In this document: one piece after another, positions 57,843-64,000 of the stretch
Numbering within the stretch: position 1 is the stretch's first letter
Layout of the letters: every line of letters starts with the position of its first letter
Source of the DNA: Pseudomonas neustonica
GTDB taxonomy: Bacteria; Pseudomonadota; Gammaproteobacteria; Pseudomonadales; Pseudomonadaceae
DNA length: 64,000 nt
Reading direction: 5' to 3'
Assembly (NCBI RefSeq): GCF_003797945.1
Contig: NZ_RKKU01000021.1
Location: 1-64,000 of the forward strand
The notes under the pieces: model-generated
The model's database searches: none
What the model was told of the DNA's origin: nothing
The model's input: only the letters and a program-made list of their open reading frames with translations
Program-made: the position numbers and the translations under genes

Positions 57843-58296
57843 AAACCGCACCTACGACGAACTCAATGTGGGCGATAGCGTTCGTGTTGACCACCTGGTC
57901 AAAGAGCGCGACCTGATCCTGTTTGCCGAGGTGTCCGGCGATGTAAACCCGGTGCACCTGGACGAGGCTTTTGCGGCCAACACCCCCTTCAAGGGCCGTA
58001 TCGCCCACGGTATGTTTTCCGGTGCGCTCATATCGGCAACCATCGCCTGCGAGCTGCCTGGCCCGGGCACTATCTATATCGGCCAGGAAATGAGCTTTCT
58101 GCGCCCGGTACGCCTGGACGACACCATCAGCATCGAGCTGGAAGTGCTCGAAAAGCTGCCGAAAAACCGGGTCAAAATCGCTACCCGCGTGTTCAACCAG
58201 GACGGCAAAAAGGTGGTTGACGGTGTGGCAACCGTCATGGCGCCAACCGAAAAAACAGCTATTCCTAAACCGGCACTTCCGCCTATCAGCTTTTAA
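57829..58296 (+). CDS. phaJ: (R)-specific enoyl-CoA hydratase (MaoC/PhaJ family)
   Basis: 155 residues, single hot-dog domain. Catalytic Asp/His motif FAEVSGDVNPVHLDEAFAANTPFKGRIAHGM (about 31-61), then LPGPGTIYIGQEMSFLRPVRLDD and LEKLPKNRVKIATRVFNQ. It hydrates trans-2-enoyl-CoA to (R)-3-hydroxyacyl-CoA, linking beta-oxidation to polyhydroxyalkanoate or other (R)-hydroxyacyl products. No PHA synthase is in the window. Closest in character to PhaJ1 of P. aeruginosa. Two in-frame ATGs (57829, 57835) are possible. Confidence 0.92.
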   Translation: MKMLENRTYDELNVGDSVRVDHLVKERDLILFAEVSGDVNPVHLDEAFAANTPFKGRIAHGMFSGALISATIACELPGPGTIYIGQEMSFLRPVRLDDTISIELEVLEKLPKNRVKIATRVFNQDGKKVVDGVATVMAPTEKTAIPKPALPPISF

Positions 58297-58396
58297 GCTG
58301 GAAGCTGGAAAGTCTTGGGGGTCAGGGACCTAGGGTCAACTGTGATAGCCAAAATTAATTCCAGCCACTTCAGACTTTTAGCTTCAAGCTTCCAGC
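58295..58396. repeat. 102-bp element with inverted terminal repeats (REP/MITE-like)
   Basis: The left end AAGCTGGAAGCTGGAAAGTCT (58295-58315) is mirrored by a right end at 58372-58396 whose complement reads GCTGGAAGCTTGAAGC then TAAAAGTCT. The element lies directly after the phaJ stop. The centre is non-coding. It may be a short dispersed repeat; other copies are not visible in this window. Confidence 0.5.
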
Positions 58397-58431
58397 ATTT
58401 GAGTAAATAGCGGCTGGCTATTTACTCAAAT
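58397..58431. terminator. Hairpin spanning the VWA gene stop codon (convergent terminator)
   Basis: ATTTGAGTAAATAG and CTATTTACTCAAAT are perfect 14-bp arms around CGGCTGG. The right arm contains the last codons and the stop of the VWA gene. The stem is AT-rich and lacks a long T-tract, so it may terminate weakly or protect mRNA 3' ends. Confidence 0.55.
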
Positions 58432-59596
58432 GTCGCATCCCGTCCTCTAAGCCCTGCAAGGTCAGCGGGTACATTTTGTCTTCGATCAGATCACGCATGA
58501 TCTGGGTCGAGGTTGTGTACTCCCAGGCATCCTTGGGATACGGATTGATCCAGATAAGCTTTTTGTACTTCTCTTTAAAGCGCTGAATCCATACGTGACC
58601 GGCTTCCTCATTCCAGTGTTCAACACTGCCGCCAGGCTGGGTGATTTCGTAAGGTGCCATGGCAGCATCACCGACGAAGATCACTTTATAGTCAGGACCA
58701 TACTTGTGCAGCAAATCAATGGTCGAGGTGCGCTCACTGGTGCGACGCATATTGTTCTTCCAAACTGATTCGTAAACACAGTTGTGGAAGTAATAGTATT
58801 CAAGGTGTTTGAACTCGGTTCTGCAGGCCGAAAACAACTCCTCGCACACCTTGATATGCGCATCCATAGAACCGCCGATATCAAACAACAAAAGCAGTTT
58901 GACCGCATTGCGGCGTTCCGGACGCATCTGAATATTCAGCAGCCCCGCATCCTTGGCGGTGTGATCAATGGTGCCGTCAATATCCAGCTCGTCTGCGGCG
59001 CCCTGGCGAGCAAACTTGCGCAGCCGTCGCAGTGCAACCTTGATATTGCGAGTACCCAGCTCAACCTGGTCGTCCAGATTCTTGTACTCGCGCTGATCCC
59101 ACACCTTGGCTGCCCTGCCCTGGCGCTTGCCGGCGTCACCAACGCGAATGCCTTCGGGATTATAACCACCGGAGCCAAACGGACTGGTGCCGCCGGTTCC
59201 TACCCACTTGTTACCACCTTCATGCCGCTCTTTCTGCTCTTCGAGACGTTTCTTGAACTCCTCAATCAGCTTGTCGAGACCACCGAGAGACTCAATCTTG
59301 GCCTTTTCCTCGTCACTCAGCATGCGCTCGAACTCTTTGCGCAGCCAGTCATCCGGGATCATCGCCTCGATCAGTTGATCAAGGTTTTCCAGCCCCTTGA
59401 AGTAGGCGCCGAACGCACGGTCGAACTTGTCGAAATGACGCTCGTCCTTAACCATGACCGTACGCGCCAGATAGTAAAACTCGTCCATGTCGGCAAAAAC
59501 GACGTGGTGCTTGAGCGCGTTGATCAGATCGAGCAGTTCGCGTACCGATACCGGCACCTTGGCTGCCCGCATTTCATTGAACAGGCCCAGTAACAT
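58418..59596 (-). CDS. VWA-domain protein (CoxE/YehP-like), partner of MoxR ATPase
   Basis: 392 residues. The N-terminal half is basic and helical (LLDLINALKHHVVFADMDEFYYLARTVMVKDERHFDKFDRAF). The C-terminal VWA domain starts near 230 with a MIDAS-like DIGGSMDAHIK, then YKVIFVGDAAMAPYEI and WINPYPKDAWEYT. Such proteins act with MoxR-type AAA ATPases as a chaperone pair for complex assembly or metal insertion. The ATG at 59596 follows GGAGG by 5 bp. It lies 140 bp after the MoxR gene. Client unknown. Confidence 0.88.
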   Translation of the reverse strand: MLLGLFNEMRAAKVPVSVRELLDLINALKHHVVFADMDEFYYLARTVMVKDERHFDKFDRAFGAYFKGLENLDQLIEAMIPDDWLRKEFERMLSDEEKAKIESLGGLDKLIEEFKKRLEEQKERHEGGNKWVGTGGTSPFGSGGYNPEGIRVGDAGKRQGRAAKVWDQREYKNLDDQVELGTRNIKVALRRLRKFARQGAADELDIDGTIDHTAKDAGLLNIQMRPERRNAVKLLLLFDIGGSMDAHIKVCEELFSACRTEFKHLEYYYFHNCVYESVWKNNMRRTSERTSTIDLLHKYGPDYKVIFVGDAAMAPYEITQPGGSVEHWNEEAGHVWIQRFKEKYKKLIWINPYPKDAWEYTTSTQIMRDLIEDKMYPLTLQGLEDGMRHLSK

Positions 59597-59736
59597 GGGC
59601 ACCTCCCAGTCGGGGAAACACAGTAAAAGTCAGCACGCGAGTTAAAACAGACAGGGCAATACAGCCTCTGCACCGCCCTTACCCTTGTTAGCAATAACTA
59701 GCTGCCATCTCGCGCACTATGGTCTTCGGTGTTTCC

Positions 59737-60582
59737 TTAGCGGTTTTGACGGCGGGTCATGAAGGCCAGACGTTCAAGTAGCTGCACGTCTTGCTCATTC
59801 TTGACCAGCGCCCCGTAAAGCGGAGGAATCGCCTTGGTGGGATCGCGGTCACGCAACACCGCTTCGGGGATCTGATCGGCCATCAACAACTTAAGCCAAT
59901 CAACCAATTCAGAGGTAGAGGGCTTCTTCTTCAGGCCGGGCACCTTGCGCACGTCAAAGAAGATATCCATGGCCTCAGACAACAAATGCGTCTCGATCTT
60001 GGGGAAATGCACATCAACGATCTTCTTCATCGTGTCGCGATCAGGGAATGCGATGTAATGGAAGAAACAACGGCGCAGGAACGCATCCGGCAGCTCTTTT
60101 TCGTTGTTGGAGGTAATGATGATAATTGGACGTTTTTTAGCCTTGATCGTCTGATTGGTCTCGTAGACGTAGAACTCCATCTTGTCGAGCTCTTGCAGCA
60201 AGTCGTTCGGGAACTCGATATCGGCCTTGTCGATTTCATCGATCAGCAGAATGGCGCGCTCTTCAGACTCAAAGGCCTCCCAGAGCTTGCCCTTCTTGAT
60301 GTAGTTGGCGACGTCATGCACCTTGTCGACACCCAGCTGAGAATCACGCAAACGGCTGACCGCATCGTACTCGTACAAACCCTGATGCGCTTTGGTCGTG
60401 GACTTGATGTGCCAGGTAATCAGTTTGGCGCCCAAAGACTCTGCCAATTGCTCGGCGAGCATGGTCTTGCCTGTGCCAGGCTCACCCTTGATCAGCAGCG
60501 GACGTTCCAGGGTGATGGCAGCGTTAACTGCCAGTTTCAGGTCGTCGGTAGCGACGTAGGACTGAGTGCCTTCAAACTTCAT
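59737..60582 (-). CDS. MoxR-family AAA+ ATPase
   Basis: 281 residues. Walker A IKGEPGTGKTMLAEQL (about 31-46), Walker B ILLIDEIDKADIEFPNDLLQEL (about 108-129), sensor 1 IIITSNNEKELPDAFLRRC (about 155-173) and C-terminal lid. The ATG at 60582 (MKFEGTQSYVATDDLKLAV) is chosen over a longer reading with no homology. MoxR ATPases pair with VWA proteins to remodel or load partner complexes; the VWA gene follows on the same strand. Confidence 0.92.
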   Translation of the reverse strand: MKFEGTQSYVATDDLKLAVNAAITLERPLLIKGEPGTGKTMLAEQLAESLGAKLITWHIKSTTKAHQGLYEYDAVSRLRDSQLGVDKVHDVANYIKKGKLWEAFESEERAILLIDEIDKADIEFPNDLLQELDKMEFYVYETNQTIKAKKRPIIIITSNNEKELPDAFLRRCFFHYIAFPDRDTMKKIVDVHFPKIETHLLSEAMDIFFDVRKVPGLKKKPSTSELVDWLKLLMADQIPEAVLRDRDPTKAIPPLYGALVKNEQDVQLLERLAFMTRRQNR

Positions 60583-60734
60583 CGGATATTCCTTGGGCCG
60601 AAGCCCGGTTAGACCAGGCAATACGTAGGAGAAATGTGATCTGAAACTATAGCGCGCAGGCAAATCAGCTGTAAACGCAGGTAGAGCATTCAAAATTTGA
60701 ATGATATGGCGCCATCACTATAAGCAAGACCGCT

Positions 60735-61805
60735 TTAACGCTCGTCCTGAACCTGCTCAAAGCGCGCACTGAAGGCCTCGACAAAGGCGTTCCTGAGGAT
60801 ACCCAAAAAGGCTTGAAAAGAGCTGACGTCAGCCTGCTCTACACTGCCGGACAGCTCGACACGGGTCGCAAACTGATCCAACTTTTGATTCTGCAGCACT
60901 TGCTGGCTACCGCCGACAACCGCTTCCCAGATACCTCGAAACAGGCTTTTGTCCTCGTTCTGAAGGTCCTGCTTCATATCAAACACATCAACGTTGCGCA
61001 GCAGTGGTTTGACGTAGCCGCTGAGCTGACTGTCACGCACCTTGGCTTCAACCACCAGATCACCCGTACCATCTTTAAAGTCGAAGTTGCCGTAAGCAGA
61101 GGCAAAGTCGTTCAGACGAGGCAACTGCAGATCCGTCATGCGCAAACGAAAATCAAAATTCTGCATGCGCACCAGCGGGTCAAATTTGGCTGAGGCTTCA
61201 ATTGGCGCCTGCCCGAGAAACAACCCCTTCCCCTCAGCGCTGGCGTCGCGCGAGCCCTCTTGCTGCTTGGCATTGGTCAAATTCAGAATCGTCAGATCAA
61301 GCTCATTCACATACAGGTTAACCGGCGGCTCAGAGTTAAAATTGCGGAAGGCGACCATACCTTTATTGACATCGACTCGGTCAAGCAGCACAGGCAGAAT
61401 CGACTGGACTTTTTCACGCCAGTCCACGCCTTTACCGGCCTGTTTCTGCTCATCGGTATCACCATCAACAAAGTTTAGCTGAGGTTCATTGAGTTCCATT
61501 TCGGCGACCAGAACACCATCACTCCAGAACGGACGCAGACGAATCTTGACGTTGGTTTCGGGTAACCGCAGGAAAGGCGCCTGAGTATTGCCATTTACCT
61601 TAATAATCTCGAGGCCTTGCATGCGGTATGCACCCCGCCACAGCACTATGTCTACGTCGTCAACGTGGCCACGGTAATCCCCCATACTGGCCATCTTCTG
61701 GTTAAGCACGTCCTTGACATAAACAGGCAGCAAAAAGTGCACGAGCAATAACAAGATTGCCAACAGCACGATAGGAATCAGCAGGTAACGCGTTTTTCGG
61801 TTCAT
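60735..61805 (-). CDS. DUF748-like membrane-anchored protein (AsmA-type repeats)
   Basis: 356 residues: one N-terminal transmembrane segment (YLLIPIVLLAILLLLVHFLLP, about 7-27) and a large periplasmic part rich in beta strands with DUF748-type stretches (LRLPETNVKIRLRPFWSDGVLVAEMELNEPQLNFVDGD, VDWREKVQSILPVLLDRVDVNKGMVAFRNF, LNDFASAYGNFDFKDGTGDLVVEAKV). Related AsmA/DUF748 proteins are linked to the outer membrane and lipid transport between membranes. Divergent from cysK. Specific role unknown. Confidence 0.82.
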   Translation of the reverse strand: MNRKTRYLLIPIVLLAILLLLVHFLLPVYVKDVLNQKMASMGDYRGHVDDVDIVLWRGAYRMQGLEIIKVNGNTQAPFLRLPETNVKIRLRPFWSDGVLVAEMELNEPQLNFVDGDTDEQKQAGKGVDWREKVQSILPVLLDRVDVNKGMVAFRNFNSEPPVNLYVNELDLTILNLTNAKQQEGSRDASAEGKGLFLGQAPIEASAKFDPLVRMQNFDFRLRMTDLQLPRLNDFASAYGNFDFKDGTGDLVVEAKVRDSQLSGYVKPLLRNVDVFDMKQDLQNEDKSLFRGIWEAVVGGSQQVLQNQKLDQFATRVELSGSVEQADVSSFQAFLGILRNAFVEAFSARFEQVQDER

Positions 61806-61822
61806 TGCAGATTGACCTTATC

Positions 61823-61896
61823 GGCTAACGACAGTTCATCTCAATTGACGGATATTGCCCCCGGGCATAGGCTAAATGGCTTATCTGTCGTTAGCC
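61823..61896. promoter_or_regulatory. Perfect 12-bp inverted repeat in the cysK/DUF748 divergent region
   Basis: GGCTAACGACAG (61823-61834) and CTGTCGTTAGCC (61885-61896) are exact reverse complements 50 bp apart. A TTGACG (61845-61850) / TAGGCT (61868-61873) promoter-like pair for cysK lies between. It may be a looped or dual operator. Confidence 0.5.
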
Positions 61897-61935
61897 ATGC
61901 TACCGCATACCACCACTGCCCACAGGAGTTCAGGC

Positions 61936-62910
61936 ATGAGCCGTATTTTTGCAGACAATTCACAGGCCATCGGCAATACGCCACTGGTGAGGATCAATCG
62001 ACTCGGTCCGAAAGGCGTGAATATCCTGGCCAAGATCGAAGGGCGTAACCCCGCCTATTCAGTCAAGTGCCGCATCGGCGCCAGTATGATCTGGGACGCC
62101 GAATCATCCGGCCGCTTAAAGCCGGGCATGACCATAGTCGAACCGACCTCAGGTAATACTGGCATCGGCCTGGCCTTTGTCGCCGCCGCCCGTGGCTACA
62201 AACTCATGCTAACCATGCCTGCGTCCATGAGCCTGGAGCGGCGCAAGGTACTGAAGGCACTGGGCGCTGAACTGGTATTGACTGAACCGGCCAAGGGTAT
62301 GAAAGGAGCTATTGAAAAGGCCACTGAACTGGCGCAACAGCATCCCGAGGACTTCATTTTATTGCAGCAGTTCGAGAACCCGGCCAATCCGAGTATCCAT
62401 GAAAAAACGACAGGCCCGGAAATCTGGAACGACACCGAAGGCAGCATTGATGTGCTGGTATCCGGTGTTGGAACGGGCGGCACCATCACGGGTGTTTCCC
62501 GCTATATCAAACAGACCTGTGGCAAGCAGATCATTTCCGTCGCTGTTGAGCCTGTCAGCTCACCCGTCATCAGCCAGACCCTTGCTGGCGAAGAGGTAAA
62601 ACCCAGTCCGCATAAGATCCAGGGCATTGGCGCTGGCTTTGTACCGGGCAACCTGGACCTGAGCCAGGTTGATCGCGTCGAGCAGGTCAGTGATGACGCG
62701 TCAAAAGAAATGGCCCTGCGCCTGATGCGCGAAGAGGGCATTCTGTGCGGGATTTCCTGCGGCGCTGCAATGGCCGCAGCCGTGCGCATTGCTGAAGAAC
62801 CAGAAATGCAGGGCAAGACTATTGTGGTCATTCTGCCTGACTCGGGTGAACGCTACCTCTCGACCATGCTGTTTGCCGATATGTTCAGCGAACAGGAAAA
62901 CGTTCAGTAA
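61936..62910 (+). CDS. cysK: Cysteine synthase A (O-acetylserine sulfhydrylase)
   Basis: 324 residues, fold type II PLP enzyme. Active-site Lys in [20 protein letters not shown] near 47, substrate loop [12 protein letters not shown] (about 75), phosphate-binding [15 protein letters not shown] (about 180) and the C-terminal GISCGAA and [11 protein letters not shown]. It makes L-cysteine from O-acetylserine and sulfide. The ATG at 61936 follows AGGAG; the 20-residue longer form is non-homologous. The reductant supply genes are not nearby. Confidence 0.96.
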   Translation: MSRIFADNSQAIGNTPLVRINRLGPKGVNILAKIEGRNPAYSVKCRIGASMIWDAESSGRLKPGMTIVEPTSGNTGIGLAFVAAARGYKLMLTMPASMSLERRKVLKALGAELVLTEPAKGMKGAIEKATELAQQHPEDFILLQQFENPANPSIHEKTTGPEIWNDTEGSIDVLVSGVGTGGTITGVSRYIKQTCGKQIISVAVEPVSSPVISQTLAGEEVKPSPHKIQGIGAGFVPGNLDLSQVDRVEQVSDDASKEMALRLMREEGILCGISCGAAMAAAVRIAEEPEMQGKTIVVILPDSGERYLSTMLFADMFSEQENVQ

Positions 62911-62920
62911 GCAATGATCG

Positions 62921-62950
62921 CTGCCGCCACGGATGTGTGCGGCAGTTTCT
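62921..62950 (+). terminator. Terminator candidate after cysK
   Basis: CTGCCGC and GCGGCAG pair around an 11-base loop, followed by TTTCT, 10 bp after the cysK stop. The T-run is short. Confidence 0.55.
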
Positions 62951-63025
62951 ATCTCGCTGACGCTTCCGCACAGCGCCTCGACTAGCTATGCTGCTGGGAT
63001 GACTCTCCGCAACAGGCTATCTTTA

Positions 63026-64000
63026 ATGCCCTACTCTCCCGATCTCATTGCGCAACAGATACTGGCAGGCTTCGATTTATACCGTGCCGAGTTCCGTGAA
63101 TTGACTGCCGGTGCCCGTGAGCGCTTCGAACAGGCGCGCTGGAACGATATTCAGGAAGCGTCAACCCAGCGTATCAACGCCTATGAAGACCAGGTACATC
63201 GTACTGCAAAGGAGCTTGCAGCCTCCGAGGCAGGTTCCTCAGTAACTGACGCTGCCAACTGGCCCGCTATTCGCCTGGCCTACATAGACGCCATTGAGGA
63301 GCGTTTTGACGGTGAGTTGGCAGAAACCTGGTTTAATTCCATCTTTTATTGTCTGCATCGGCATGACCAGATTAGCGATGAAACCATGTTCGTGCATAGC
63401 ACTCGACCAGCCAGTCGGCCGCCGTCGCGCAATCCTTTAACCCGTGGCTTCATATCCGATGGCTCACTGCAGAACCTGGCTCGCCAGGTTCTGCAAGAGT
63501 TCAGCTTTACTACGCCCTGGGAAGATATTGACCGCGACACCAACATGATTGTCGCTGAACTGCAGCAAGGCCTGCCCGACTGGGCACAGATGGATCACGG
63601 ACTAACCATCGAACTGGTACAAAACGTGTTCTATCGCAATAAAGGCGCCTACCTGGTCGGACGATTGATCAGCCAACAGGAGCAGTGGCCTTTCGTTCTG
63701 CCTCTACTGCACCGCGAGGGTAAGGGCATCAGCGTTGATACCCTGATCACTGATGAGTCGGAAGTTTCGATCATTTTTTCCTTTACCCGCTCCTACTTTA
63801 TGGTCGAGGCGGCGGTACCCAGCGAAATGGTTGCCTTCCTAAAGCGATTACTCCCTGGAAAGCACATCGCAGAGCTTTATACCGCCATCGGTTTTTATAA
63901 ACAGGGCAAGTCTGAATTTTACCGCGCGTTGATTTCGCACCTGGCCAATTCGGAAGACCGCTTCATCATGGCGCCTGGTGTACGCGGCATGGTGATGAGC
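63026..64000 (+). CDS. aceK: Isocitrate dehydrogenase kinase/phosphatase AceK (3' end beyond window)
   Basis: The first 325 codons of AceK are open to the window edge, out of a usual ~570-580. Recognisable parts: [46 protein letters not shown] (about 10-55), [32 protein letters not shown] (about 200) and the start of the kinase domain ([45 protein letters not shown]). It phosphorylates and dephosphorylates Icd to direct isocitrate to the glyoxylate shunt. ATG 63026; an in-frame ATG at 62999 is possible. The truncation is from the window edge only. Confidence 0.93.
   Translation, partial: MPYSPDLIAQQILAGFDLYRAEFRELTAGARERFEQARWNDIQEASTQRINAYEDQVHRTAKELAASEAGSSVTDAANWPAIRLAYIDAIEERFDGELAETWFNSIFYCLHRHDQISDETMFVHSTRPASRPPSRNPLTRGFISDGSLQNLARQVLQEFSFTTPWEDIDRDTNMIVAELQQGLPDWAQMDHGLTIELVQNVFYRNKGAYLVGRLISQQEQWPFVLPLLHREGKGISVDTLITDESEVSIIFSFTRSYFMVEAAVPSEMVAFLKRLLPGKHIAELYTAIGFYKQGKSEFYRALISHLANSEDRFIMAPGVRGMVMS

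Noticed and set aside
63026..64000. Truncated aceK as a pseudogene
   Set aside because: The frame is open and conserved to the last base; the truncation is due only to the window edge.

Overview
The window looks like chromosomal DNA from a gammaproteobacterium of the Pseudomonas/Halopseudomonas group. I infer this from gene order and protein character: thrS-infC-rpmI-rplT-pheS-pheT-ihfA-merR, uvrB beside an aromatic aminotransferase, and the fadD1/fadD2-hydrolase-phaJ block beside hrpA, together with Pseudomonas-type FabH, CysK and AceK. There is no phage module and no CRISPR array. The only part of the window that looks acquired is the first 11 kb.

0-11.9 kb: a 12-gene minus-strand tellurium/stress (ter) cluster. 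It has two parts. The upstream part (11.1-4.9 kb) is a predicted biosynthetic module: ATP-grasp ligase, TerD-trypsin fusion, PRTase-TRSP, HAD phosphatase, StiP-type PRTase-PELOTA and a TIM-barrel C-C lyase. The downstream part is terZABCDE. The terminator after terE carries the 5' end of a group IIC intron that runs off the left edge. A gene-free stretch of about 720 bp and a tRNA-Pro separate the cluster from the core genome.

12-23.5 kb: core translation and repair genes, namely merR, ihfA, pheT, pheS, rplT, rpmI, infC (apparent AUU start), thrS, tRNA-Val, uvrB, an aromatic aminotransferase and tRNA-Asn.

23.5-36 kb: a pyrimidine/nitrogen region. A complete rutABCDEF operon (no rutG) runs rightward from beside rutR. 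A seven-gene operon (2OG-Fe oxygenase, VOC protein, BMP-type ABC importer, YdfG reductase) runs leftward. Both operons carry the same upstream arrangement: an NtrC-like box, 7 bp, a RutR-like palindrome, about 53 bp, and a sigma-54 type -24/-12 promoter. This suggests joint control by nitrogen limitation and pyrimidine.

36-43.7 kb: assorted genes, namely azoR with a hairpin over its ribosome-binding site, a small periplasmic protein, a LysR regulator, an alpha/beta hydrolase, ppiA, a FemAB-like acyltransferase, an AlkA-type glycosylase, a YccT-like lipoprotein and a porin.

43.9-48 kb: a RiPP operon of the bufferin/HvfABC kind. It has an exported Cys-repeat precursor, a DUF692 multinuclear iron oxidase and a DUF2063 partner, preceded by an ECF sigma/anti-sigma pair that follows a FabH-like ketoacyl synthase.

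48-64 kb: hydrolase, hrpA, the fatty-acid block (fadD1, fadD2, hydrolase, phaJ), a MoxR ATPase with a VWA protein, a DUF748 protein, cysK, and the first 325 codons of aceK, cut by the window edge.
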